In this document: positions 24,301 to 35,100 of the stretch, piece by piece
How positions within the stretch are numbered: the first letter of the stretch is position 1
Layout of the letters: every line of letters begins with the position of its first letter
Position numbers and translations under genes: made by a program
DNA from: Tribonema minus
Taxonomy: Eukaryota > Sar > Xanthophyceae > Tribonematales > Tribonemataceae
NCBI GenBank assembly: GCA_017506865.1
Contig: JAFCMP010000190.1
Span: 806,001-870,000, forward strand
Length of the DNA: 64,000 nt
Direction of reading: 5' to 3'
Notes under the pieces: model-generated
Database searches by the model: none
Told to the model about the DNA's origin: nothing
What the model saw: only the letters and a program-made list of their open reading frames with translations

Positions 24301-27300
24301 CATGCAAGTTGTGCATGGCGGCAGCAAGCGGTTGAAGCACATTGGGCACAGCCGCAGCTGCGACGTCTTTGCACACAACACAACACCATGCTCCCGCATG
24401 CATGTAGTTGTGACACGGTCTTCAAGTTGAACTCGAACTGAATTCACAAAAGTTCAGGCGTGCGTGTGCCAGCCTGAGCTTTCTCGGACATGGCCAGCTC
24501 TCGCCGGCCCTGTTTCTATTCATCACTGGCAGTGTGTTTACAGCCTGCAGCATCAGTGCTGGATGTTGATGTTTGTTCACCCGCCTCGGTCTCTTGCGCT
24601 TGGTCTGTCGCGCTCGCGCCGCAGCGCTGGCGGACAGTGGGAGCAGGCGGTGAAGCTGCTGGAGGAGATGCGCAACATCGGCGTGCTGCCCAACGAGGCG
24701 AGTTACTGCAACGGCGTTTGCGTGCAAACATTGCGTTGTCTTTGCAGACATGGCTTTAAGTTCAGCCCAGCCTTAGCCCTTGCGTGCTGATGCCAGGGGA
24801 GGTCGTATTTGACAGTGAAGCATGTGCGCCATCAGGCATACATACTGTATGAGTGTGACGGCAGCATCGCCGCTGGACGCGCTCATGCGCGCAGTTGCTC
24901 AAATTCATGAGGGCCCCCGTCGTCGGCGGCGCGTCATAATGTTCACCTCATGTGCGCGATTGCCGGCATGCGCACTTGCAGGTCGTTTCCTGCGGGCGTG
25001 CTGACATGACTTCGTCGATACGTGGCATTGAGCTCCACTGGCGTGTCGTGGCCAAGGAGTGGTGCCGACCTAAGGATCTTTTGGTTTGTTTTCATTTCAT
25101 ACGGACAACGCATGACAGCACGGCGGTCTAGCAGCGTATCGCTCGCCCGACAGACCCAGCCAACCAAGAACCGCGGAGCGTGTTGTGCATATTACGCGTT
25201 GGGACAGCGTCTTGCATTCCCAAAGACAAAGCAGAGTGAGAGCAGAGGACAGACAAACTGCATGGTGCAAGAGCTGCATCGCACATTTGCACCCAACAAC
25301 ATCAAAACCACCCCCGCCAAATGCGGCGCCTCTCCACTTGCCGACGCCGCTCACACCTCAGCGATTAAAACCTCTGCCCTAACGGCCACCGCGCGATGAA
25401 GACTGAGCCCGTGCCGCTACCTGAGCCCATCTGAAATGCCACTCGCGCCGCGCCGCCACCTGTGTGCTACAAGGGCGCCAGCAACGCGTGCTTCACGCAC
25501 GCCCCAAAGCGTGCTTCGCTACTACAGTCACAGTATGTGCCGCCATCTTAACCCACGCGCGCCGCCGCCGCGCCGCCGCCGCGCCGCCGCCGCGCAGGTG
25601 TGCTACAACGCCGCCATCAACGCGTGCACCAAGGCGGCGGCGTGGGAGGAGGCGAACCGCCTGCTGGAGGAGATGTCGGCGCGCGGCCTCGCGCCCAACG
25701 AGCGCAGCTACAACGCCGTCATGGACGCGTGCCGCCGCGGCAGCGACGGCGGCGCCGCCGCGCTGCAGCAGCTCGACCGCATGAAGGCGCGCGGCGTGGC
25801 GCCGTCGCTGAGGTGCGCAGTGATGCAGCGCCGCGCACGGGACAGAAGAGGAAGTTTGTTCGGGCTGCACTGTTCGTAAAGCGTGTCAGGAGCGCTTGCG
25901 CATACGCACCGCTTGTCAAGCGTGTTTGGGTCGCGGCGCCCACGGAAGGCACACGCAGCGACGTCACGTGGCACTGCAGATTGGCTGCGATGGCTGCGAT
26001 GAACCAGTTCGCAGGGCTCTCATGTATGCGGGAGTGGCTTGCTGTCACGTGCGCATGCCCACCGGACGCCGCACCCACATGAGCATCTGCAGATGCAGCG
26101 GCGGCAGCGGCGCGGCGCCGCTGCTGCGGAGGGGTCATTGGTACTGTGCGGCAGCGGCGCGGCGGCGCTGCCGCGGAGGGCTCGTTTTGCGCGCTCACGC
26201 ATTATTGCAAGCGCAGCGGCGGCAGGGGCAGTGAATCTGCAGCACTCAGTAGCTACACGGCGCATGTGTTTGTGCTTGTGTGGAGGTTTACACGTGGATC
26301 AGGCGCGCCGCACTGCAATCATCGCCACCAGCTTCCGCAGGCAGCCGCGGCGGCAACCACGGCCCACCAAGCAGCGCTTCTGTCAGCAGTCACAGCCTAG
26401 CATCCGCCCTCATTGCAGGGCACGACTCTCATGTGCAGAGCAGTATACGTATGTTAAACCCCTCCAGTGCCCGCCGAACACGGCCGCATGCTCTTACTGA
26501 GCACTGCTGCCAGAAGTCAGGACATATTTATGCTTGCAAGCAGCGCACGAAGGCGTGCATACAAGTACATACACGCTGAATACGCGCGCTTGCCCTCTCA
26601 CGCCCGATGCACACGTGCCCCCCCCCCCCCCTCCCGCGCCCCCCTGCGCCGCTTCCGCCGCCGCGCAGGGCGTACACGGCGGCGATAGAGGCGTGCGGCG
26701 GCGGCGACGCGCAGCGCTGGCAGCGCGGCATGGGGCTGCTGGAGGAGATGCGCAAGGCGGGCGCAGCGCCGGATACGCGCGCGTACATGGCGGCGATAGG
26801 CGCGTGCGCGGCGCACCGCAAGTGGCGCCGCGCCGTGCAGCTGCTCGAGGAGATGCGCGAGGCGGGCGTGCCGCCGGACCGGCCGTGCTACGCGCGCGCC
26901 ATCCAGTGAGTGGCCGCGCACTGCGCTGCGCTGCGCTGCGCTGCTGCTGCCTCGTCCATTGTCGTTGTGCCGCTGCCAGCTCATGTGCATCCTCGGTCCC
27001 AAGGTTACATACTTGACTTTTTTTAAAGTATTGCAATTCTCAGGCACGACTTCAAGTGGGGATGGGCCGTGCTACGCGCGCGCCATCCAGTGAGTGACGG
27101 CGCGCTGCGCTGCTGCTGCCTTGTCCATTGCGGGTTGTCATGTTGCTGCCAGGACATGGAGTTCTTGCATCCTTGATTGAAGGTTACTGCTCTTAATGCA
27201 CAACTTCAAGTGGTGACGTGCCGTGCTACACGCGCGCCATCCAGTGAGTGACCGCGCGTTGCTGCTGCCAGGTCGTGTCGCCATTGCATACATGGGGATT

Positions 27301-28591
27301 TTGATGTGCGGCTGCCAGGTCATTGCAACATCGGGCAGAGCTCGGGGCACAACTTCATGTGGGGATTGGCCGTACTATGCGCGCGCCATCCAGTGAGTGG
27401 CGCGCGGTCGCTGCATTGCTTGCGCCACGAATGGTCGTGCATCCGCCAGCGCATGTACTTCACGCAAAATCAGGTCACTGCATCTTGGGCAAAGCTCCGG
27501 GCATAGAGTGGGGATGGACCGTGCAACGCGCACGCCATCCATCGTGAGTTGCCGTGCGCTGCGCTGCTGCTGCCTTGTCCATCACGGGTTGTCATGTTGC
27601 TGCCGGTACTTGCTCTCAGCCAATCCTAACTCCAGCAGCCGCCTGCTCCAGCTGTTCAAGACTTCTATTTCTATCAGAAATGCCCTCTGTGGGCGGCGTG
27701 CAAAAAGAAAGTGCGCTCACCCCGCAGCCCGCGCTCAGTCAACCTCAACTTCAACACTTCTTCAACTCCGAATCGATCTTCAACCGACCGCGCCAGCGTC
27801 AGGCAGAGCGTACGTGCTAATGTGTCATAATTGTCACGAGCCGCAGGGCGTGCGCCACGCAGTCCAAGTGGGAGCGCACCGTCGGCCTGCTCGTGGTCAT
27901 GGCGGACCGCGGCGTCGCAACTTCAATACTTGTTCAATCCCCAATTGAACTTCAACCGACCGCGCCAGCGTCAGGCAGAGGGTACGTGCTAATGTGTCAT
28001 CATTGTCACGTGCCGCAGGGCGTGCGCCACGCAGTCCAAGTGGGAGCGCGCCGTCGGCCTCCTCATGGACATGGCGGACCGCGGCGTCACAACTTCAATA
28101 CCTTTTCAACTCCTAATTGAACTTCAACCGACCGCGCCAGCGTCAGGCAGAGCGTACGTGCTAAACGTGTCATGACTGTCATGCGCCGCAGGGCGTGCGC
28201 CACGCAGTCCAAGTGGGAGCTCACTCAACTTCAAAACGGACTTCGCATTCGCATTCGCAGGGCGTGCGCCACGCAGTCCAAGTGGGAGCGCGCCGTCTCC
28301 ATCCTCGTGGACATGGCGGACCGCGGCGTCCCCCCCGACGAGGGCTGCTACGTCGAGGCGATCCGCGCGTGCCGCGGCGCCGGCGTTGTGCGCGAGGCGC
28401 AGCGCCTGCAGGAGGTCCTGGACGAGCTGCGCGCTGCGCGGCAGCAGCGCGACGCCGACGCGGATGCGTACCGGCGCGGCGGCGACGGCGCGCGCCAGGC
28501 GCTCCGCAGCGGCGCCGCGGAGCAGGAGGAAGAGGGCGCGCCCGCGCTGGCGACTGCGGCGGCGGCGGCTGCGGCGGGCGGCGCTGCCTGA
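21365..28591 (+). CDS. P-type pentatricopeptide repeat (PPR) protein, about 759 aa, 7 exons
   Basis: This is a sequence-specific RNA-binding helical-repeat protein, probably for organellar RNA processing or translation. Exons are 21365-22380, 23026-23245, 23891-24078, 24625-24697, 25598-25812, 26669-26905 and 28261-28591, summing to an exact multiple of three. Exon 1 is low-complexity Ser/Ala/Gly/Arg-rich. Its start is uncertain, and the ATG at about 21853 is an alternative. About ten PPR motifs follow in near-perfect 35-residue register, for example RSGRWSEGVALLDDM, AVALLERMDAAGVAPDKYSF, EANRLLEEMSARGLAPNE, MGLLEEMRKAGAAPDT, AVQLLEEMREAGVPPDR and AVSILVDMADRGVPPDE. No DYW, SMR or LAGLIDADG domain follows; the protein ends in an Ala-rich tail and TGA. 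Exon 4 appears to use a GC donor (GAG|GCGAGT), which alone keeps the PPR register. No clear targeting peptide is visible in the chosen N-terminus. Introns 1, 2, 4 and 6 carry exon-edge copies. Confidence 0.87.
22795..23065 (+). repeat. Duplicate acceptor edge of PPR exon 2
   Basis: The segment CTCACGACCGCGCT-CCGCCGCCGCAG followed by GTGGAAGGAGGCGCTGGGCG occurs at about 22795-22845 and again at about 22995-23045. The first copy runs off into non-PPR sequence after about 20 bp of exon. The second is the functional exon 2. The spacing is about 200 bp. Confidence 0.88.
23490..23945 (+). repeat. Three copies of PPR exon 3 acceptor edge separated by poly(C) runs
   Basis: CTCGCAGGCGGTGGC-CTC--GCGCATGGACGC is present near 23488, 23715 and 23884. 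Copies 1 and 2 are truncated after 40-60 bp of exon, and copy 3 is the real exon. C-runs of about 15-25 bp (around 23579-23604, 23803-23818 and 23857-23879) sit between the copies. Confidence 0.87.
25455..25635 (+). repeat. Duplicate acceptor edge of PPR exon 5
   Basis: GTGTGCTACAAGGGCGCCAGCAACGCGTGC-like sequence at about 25462 matches the start of exon 5 (GTGTGCTACAACGCCGCCATC) at 25598, with a shared GCGCCGCCGCC tract upstream of each. Confidence 0.75.
26875..27550 (+). repeat. Five copies of PPR exon 6 donor edge (intron 6, left half)
   Basis: The exon 6 end CCGTGCTACGCGCGCGCCATCCA|GTGAGTG at 26882-26912 is copied near 27068, 27221, 27368 and 27518, with spacing of roughly 150-180 bp. 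Each copy keeps the GTGAGT-like donor and a downstream GCTGCTGCC/TTGTCCATTG block. Confidence 0.88.
27835..28345 (+). repeat. Four copies of PPR exon 7 acceptor edge (intron 6, right half)
   Basis: GCAGGGCGTGCGCCACGCAGTCCAAGTGGGAGC recurs near 27844, 28017, 28191 and 28258. Copies 1 and 2 keep about 80 bp of exon (through ATGGCGGACCGCGGCGTC). Copy 3 is truncated, and copy 4 is the functional exon 7. AACTTCAA-containing text separates the copies at a spacing of about 170 bp. Confidence 0.9.
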
Positions 28592-30148
28592 GTGCAGCGC
28601 AAGGCGGGGCGGGGCGGTGCGGGAGCGTGTGCGAAGCATGCGCGTAGCAGTAACAGGGCTCGGCAAGTCATGCATGGCAGTGACACGGCTTGGGCAAGTC
28701 TTGCTGTGGAGTGGCAGAGGGGGGGACCAGCGCAGCAGTTGTCCGTCGGCGGCGGCGGCGGCGGCGGCGGCAGCGGCAGCTGGTGAGCTTGTGCTCACAA
28801 AAGCAGCGCAGGCGGCGCACTGACCGGTGCGAACGCGCACAGGCGCGTTGGCGACAGACAGCGGATGCGGCGATGAGCTGGAGGCTGCGCTGTTGTCGAT
28901 GACAGCAGCAGCGGCGGCGGAGGCAGGCGCGGGTTGCAGCGCTGCGGGCTACATTACGGCAGCAGCGACGGCAGCGGCGGCGGAGGCTGCGCGAAGACCT
29001 AAGCACGGCGCGCTGGCGACAGGCTACTGGAAGAGGAATACGGAGAGCAGGAGCACCTATGCTCGCTGCGCATCTCGAAGCAGTTGACGCTGCAGCTAAG
29101 CCAGTGGCGGCAGCAACTGCCGCTGACTCAGCGCCGTCACCTTGGCTGAGCTGATTCAGCAAGCACGCTGCGCTTGCCACACCGCGCATGGCACTGGCCT
29201 GCAGGGCCGCAGGCTGCACTGTTGGGGTTTTGGCAAAGGCCTGCGGGGTGCACACTTGTTGAGCACTGCTTTCAGGCACCAGGCAGTCGTTGGGTTTAGT
29301 GGCATTCCTGGCCATGTCGGCGCAGTGCTCGCTACAGCAGCTGCTATGAGACCTTGCGGCAGTGCGGTGGCAGGGCGCGCAATGCCCTCTACGCACACTG
29401 CTGAATGTGCAGGCGCCTCAGTGAGACTGGGCATGATAATGAAATGCTGCTGCAATGACAGAGATTGTTAGTGTTTTGCCTGCGCATGTGTGCGTGTCTG
29501 CGGATTGTCGGGGGGTATCACCATAGGGGGGATACTTTGTGCAGCACCACAAGAGCGCCATCGGCATTACCATGACTCAAGAGCGAGTAGCACAAGCAGG
29601 TCAGGTCACTGCTGGGATGCGACAGCGCTTGTGAATGCAATCGGATTGGCTGTGCACATGCAAGCAAGGTAACTGCTATCGGTGGTGGCTGCCGAGCAAA
29701 GTGCGCACGCACACTGTGGCCATGCACATTCACCTCACAATCAAAGGGTTGAGAGGCTGCCATGAAATCTGGATACCAAAAGATTTGAGCGGATGAATTC
29801 ACAGGTGGCATGTCCAGGGCACTACTGTTGTCTATAATGACAAGGTCACATCCCAGGCACAACCAGGACAACAGTGTTTACATCAGTTCTATGCAAGAAC
29901 AAGAGCGGCTCCAGATTGCAACAGCATCACCGGGGTTGTGGCGACCAGTAAATACAGTCATGCGACCTTTGTGACATCCACTTCCAGTCCACACCCTCAG
30001 TTCACATCATGCACACAAGCAGGTCGGATGCTGACACGCAGCGCACACAAATGAGACGGCACAGCAGAGGACTGAAAAGAGACACGCCAGCGTCTATTTA
30101 TAGACACGAGGAGCCCCTCCCCCCCCCCCCATCACACCCTCCAGCGCT
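28592..30148. other. Convergent intergenic region between PPR (+) and RPS20 (-)
   Basis: No recognisable gene. There are GGC/GCA-rich low-complexity tracts at about 28740-28790 and 28905-29000 that create long meaningless ORFs in several frames, and a poly(C) tract at about 30119-30130 next to the RPS20 stop. Confidence 0.6.
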
Positions 30149-31450
30149 TCAGTTGGAGTCCTTGATGGTGACCTCGACCTCCACCCCGGGCTCGATGGAG
30201 ATGGACGTGATCTGCTTCACAATCTCCGAGGGGCTGTGGAGGTCGATGATGCGCTTGTGGATGCGCATCTCGAAGCGGTCGAACGTGTTGGTGCCGTTGC
30301 CGCAGGGCGACTTGCGCGTCACGATCTTGAGCTTGCGCGTGGGGAGGCGCACGGGGCCGGAGACCTGCGCGAAGGGGGGGGGGCGGGGGGGGGGGGGGTA
30401 CGTAGGTAAGCACGCTGGGGTGCTGGGTGCGGAGGGTGCTGGGTGCGGAGGGTGGGGCACTGCGATACTTGGCTGATGGAGGGGCGAGGGGGGGATACGC
30501 ACGCAGTGTGTGCAGTGTTGGCGTGACTCATGGACGTGGCGTTTGCAAGGCTGCTGTGCGCCGACACCTGCCCCGTTTCGCGCAGCGATGCGCACAGACA
30601 GAGTGGACCGCGCCAGCAGCTGTGCGCAACTTCAGAACCGCAGTCGCCGCTCGCAACGAGAGGTCGCAGGCCACTTGACACACGGCTCTTGCTAGCAGCT
30701 CAATCAGGGCTACATGTCTGATCCAGAGCCCATCAGGCTCTTGAAACATCAGCAACCCTGCCAACTTACTCGTTCTCACATGATGCACAAGCGTTGATGC
30801 AATTCGCCTGCCCAAGAGGCCCCCTAAGAGCTACCTGTGGTGCGAGTGATCGCAGGAAACGCCTCTTTTAGCAGGACCCATTTTTAGTGCCCGGCGCCTG
30901 GTGAAACATGTGCTGACGGTTTACAATAGCAACAGGTGATCATACATCAACTCGGGACAGCATCTCAGGCTACATGCGGGCTTAGCATCAGCACCTGATG
31001 TGTAGCTGCATGTTGAAACTGGCTGGGGTCGCACTTGTCGTGGATTACTTGCTACCGACCACCCTATGGCACCACCGGCGCCTGGAAACAGAAAGACTTC
31101 CAATCAAGGGCAACCGCTGCCCATTGAGAGAGCTGATTTTTCAGCTTCAGGTTCATAAGAAATTTGAGTGCCATTCGCAAAAACATCGAAGAGCCTTATT
31201 CGTTCGAGTGAACAGAAAACCTCAATGCTGCGTACAGGGCTCCAGAAAAGACAACTTGAATTAAGTGCAGCGTACTATAAGGCACCGTAGAGGGAACACG
31301 TACCTTGAGCTGGTGCTTGACGGCTCCGCTCTTGAGGTCGGCGCACACCTTCTCCAGGTTCTTGACGTTCCTGGAGGTCAGGGTGATCCTGATGCGGTGG
31401 ACGCGGGACTCCTCGCTGGCGATGTCCTTAGTTTTGGTGAAAGACGACAT
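30149..31450 (-). CDS. RPS20: Cytosolic ribosomal protein uS10 (RPS20), 120 aa, 2 exons
   Basis: This is a small-subunit ribosomal protein of the cytosolic 40S head. Exon 1 is 31450-31304 (49 codons: [20 protein letters not shown], then [19 protein letters not shown] and ending KHQLK). Exon 2 is 30364-30149 ([40 protein letters not shown] and [20 protein letters not shown], ending KDSN and TGA). The junction is phase 0 with GTACGTG and GCGCAG splice sites. Length and sequence fit eukaryotic uS10 throughout, including the [17 protein letters not shown] signature. The gene lies head-to-head with the kinesin gene. The intron of about 940 bp shows no exon-edge duplicates. Confidence 0.97.
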
Positions 31451-32168
31451 TGTGGATGAGGCGCTGGGAACAGCGGTAACCTGTCGAGCGCAGGATCAAA
31501 TTGCAGCAATTTCGAGTTCAAGGGTAGCATTTTGGGGTTCTCTCCCAGCGTAGCTGCACAACTGCTGCACAAACTGCTGCGTGAAGAAGTGTGAGGCATG
31601 AGATAGCACATGAGTGTCGGCAAGCCTCCTAGTGCTGTGGTGAGCTGCCTTGGCAAAGGTGCCTGTGCACTTCATCACCACCCTGCACACCAACAGCTTC
31701 AAAGCTGCCGATGAACCAGCAACTTGGAGCAACCGCATACATCAATAGACAGAGGACCGTCAAGGCATAGCGGCAGCGCGTCTCACCTGGTCCTGATGTC
31801 GTTTTTTGTGGTCCCAGGCGTGCTTTATGGGCGCATACCTACATACCATGATGAACTGCCATTCGGCGTTCACTTCCCAGCAGTTGTTTGCGAGCTTTGA
31901 GCTGTTGCTCCAGGAGCAGGGGATTTGGTTTGAGCGTGCGATCATCACTCTAAATTCTCGACGCAGACGCGGCTGTAGAAGTCTGCCTCCCATACATCAC
32001 TCGTTGCCTGGGTCTCGGCAGCAGCTCGACGTGATGCGGCAATCAGGTGTTTGCATTGTTACATAGGTGCCAGCCTCAGGCCATTGGCCTAATCTCACAA
32101 TAGCTGGCCATTGCCTAGTGCAGCTGACGACTGGTACAGTCACCTGAGGTAATTATTGAGGTGCAACA
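31451..32168. promoter_or_regulatory. Divergent promoter region RPS20 / kinesin-7
   Basis: 718 bp lies between the two head-to-head start codons and should contain both promoters and 5' UTRs. I see no clear TATA box. No coding sequence is recognised. Confidence 0.4.
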
Positions 32169-35100
32169 ATGCTCAAAAGCCTGGTGCCACCGCGGCTGCC
32201 AGCCCGGACGCCTACAGCTACGCCGTCGCCTGCATCGCAACGGCGAGGTTCTGGCGGCAGTGCCAGTGTTGCGTCCAACAACACCTTTTCCGATGCCACG
32301 CCTCTCAACTCCTCGACTGCTGGCGGACGCCGCAGTTCAAACTCGGTGGAGCGAAGTATACAGGTTCGTGCATGTTGGGGGAAGGTCATCGACTATAATA
32401 GTGTTCAGCCCTATTGTAATCTGAATGCAGTTGTTGAACTGATCATCAGTCAGCAAACCAGCTGCGGGCTGGCACGCAGCTTGTTTTGAAGTTGCCAATA
32501 ACGGCGACTGCCCCCCCCCTCCCCCAAGCCGCCACCATACAAATTTGCTTCTCTACTGCGTGCTGCTGCATCACACAGGTGTGCGTCCGCATCCGGCCGC
32601 TCAATCACAGAGAGATGCAGATGCAGGGGCACGACCGGCCATCGTGGCGCTGGGACAACGACAAGATTGTGCAGAATGTGGTACCCGGCACAGAGGTGAG
32701 GCCTTCGGCAGGAAACGGGCTCACGCGATGCCTACCGATAGATGATGGTCTTCAGCATGAGAGTTCAAAGGCAGGCAGTGGTGCTGTCATACACTGAAAT
32801 CCTGTGCTGTAAGGCTTACTGTTCACATAGAATGTTGCTCATAAGGTAGTGCAGTGACCGATGGTGCTAAACACCGAGCTGCTGGTCTGATGCATGTGTA
32901 CGCTTCATTTATATACTGTGTTGTGGCCGCCTGCACAGACAGCTGCTGCACCACGTTAAGACGCAGGCCTTTTTGAGCAATACACAGTGACAGTGCAGTG
33001 ACACGGCGCAGCCTACCAGTTGCATCTCTCTCCAGCGCCCTCACCGCTGCCCCCCTGTCCCCCTCGCAGAAAACGAGCAACAACACGGCGCAGCTGGCGG
33101 GGTTCGAGTTCGACCACCTCTTCTATCCAGACTCGCTGACACAGGATATATACGAAAAGGCGGTGAAGGGCGTGGTGCTGCGGACGATGGAGGGGTATCA
33201 TGGCAGCGTTCTGGCGTACGGGCAGACGAGCACGGTGGGTTTTCCTGTGTTGCGCAGTGCGGACGCGGACTTCACTCTGTGAGCACTGCTGTCGTGGCAA
33301 TTCATGTCATGAATTGCAATTCACGTCATGACGCGGCTTCCTGAGGGGCCTCGCGTGACAGCAGCGCTCTGATACGTATTGCATATTGCCATGGCAGCGT
33401 TCTGGCGCATGGGCAGACGAGCACGGTGCGTGGCAGTTGTGTCCCTGTGTTGAGCCGCGCGGACGCGAACTTCACTCTGTGAGCACTGCCATTAGGTGAG
33501 TCACCAGTGACGTCATTGTGTGACTTCCTGAGGGGTATCGCGCGACAGCAGCGCTCTGATACGTATTACGTATTACCACGGCAGCGTTCTGGCGTATGGC
33601 CAGATGAATACGGTGCGTGGCAGTTGGCTGCCCCTGTGTTGAGCCGTGCGGATGCGAACTTCACTCTGCGAGCACCGCTGGCATAGGTGACTTGCTTGCC
33701 ACTGAGGTCATCATGTGATTTCTGGGTCATATGTGACAGCAGCGCTCTGAGACATGCCAGCAGGCACAGTGTGGGGGCATTGTGTGCGCAGGCTGCAGCG
33801 CAGGGAAGGCGCACTCTGCCGTCAAGGCTGTCAACAGTGTCCCCTGCAAGACGGGACGCGCACCGCATACATACTCAATGCGTCCATTCTGCACATGCCG
33901 TGACTGAGCAGTGAGACGCTCCAATATGCACGGGTAAAACACATACTTCATGTTGTCTGCCGTGCCTCGAGACTGGATGAGGAGTAACACCTGCTGCTGT
34001 GTGCTTGAATGCCACTTTCAGGGGAAAACTTTCACAATGGGCGGAGTGGGGACTCAGCCAGGCGTGATCCCGCTGGCGGTGGAGGAGTGCTTTGGCTATG
34101 TCGCGGTGAGTCACCGGGGCTGCACTTCAACTCTCTGATTTGAAGTCACCAGGACTGCTGTTCAAGTTACTGATTTGTCAGGTGTTCAGATGCACTTTCC
34201 TGATGATGCTGCACCTTGGGAATGTCGCGTACGTGTGCGAGCATTGTGCATACAACTTCAAGCAGGGAAGTTGGAGTGCTGTGGCTTGAGACCCTGTTGA
34301 ACACATTCGTTGACAGCGGCGGTTGACAGGCGACGAGCAGAGGAGCAAATCATGGTGTTAGGACACTGTTGGTGACGTCGCTGCAGTGCTAGCGCACTAC
34401 AGCAAAATGCTCATGGCGGAACACAAGTCTCTCCCAGCAGTCTCACACGACCATTCACTGCAGCGGCAGGCAAGCAATGCCTGCTTGGAGCTTTGGCTCT
34501 CGTCCGAGTCACAGATGAACAAGAGCAGTGTCTCACTTGATCATGAATTTCCTTTAACATGAATGCTTGAACATGCATCGACTTGCTGCACGCAAGCGAT
34601 CTCCTGTTGATTGCCGGCCCTTGCTTCACAGATGCGCACAAGAGCGTTATCATGCTTGATCATGAGTTTCCTCAAACACGAATCATGCTTGAACACGAAT
34701 CGACTCTCCTCTTGTGCTCCGCGTTGCGCGCAGGCGAGCTCGGAGGACCGCGAGTTCCTCTTCCAGGTGTCGTACCTCGAGGTAAGGGTGGGCCTACAAG
34801 ATGTCTGTTTCGTTACTCGAGGTGTAATAAACTGCCATGCCAAATGTCAGATGCTGCAAACGCTGTTGCTGCATGCCTCAATCGCACATGTCGCAAGCAA
34901 CAAGCTGAAACAATGCTGCATATGAAAGCACAACCAAGTTGTATACAAAGCTGTGGTGCTTGACTGCCTGTGTGTGGAAGTCTGTGCTGAACTGCCTGCT
35001 GTGCAAGGGCTGCGGCGCTTGACTGCCTATGTATGTCTGAACTCCCTGCTGAACTCTCTGCTGTGGTGCTTGACTGCCTGTATATGTCTGAACTGCCTGC

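Noticed and set aside
23574-24441. Plus-strand ORFs through the poly(C) tracts
   Set aside because: Proline runs come from C homopolymers; the real coding frame is PPR exon 3 at 23891-24078.
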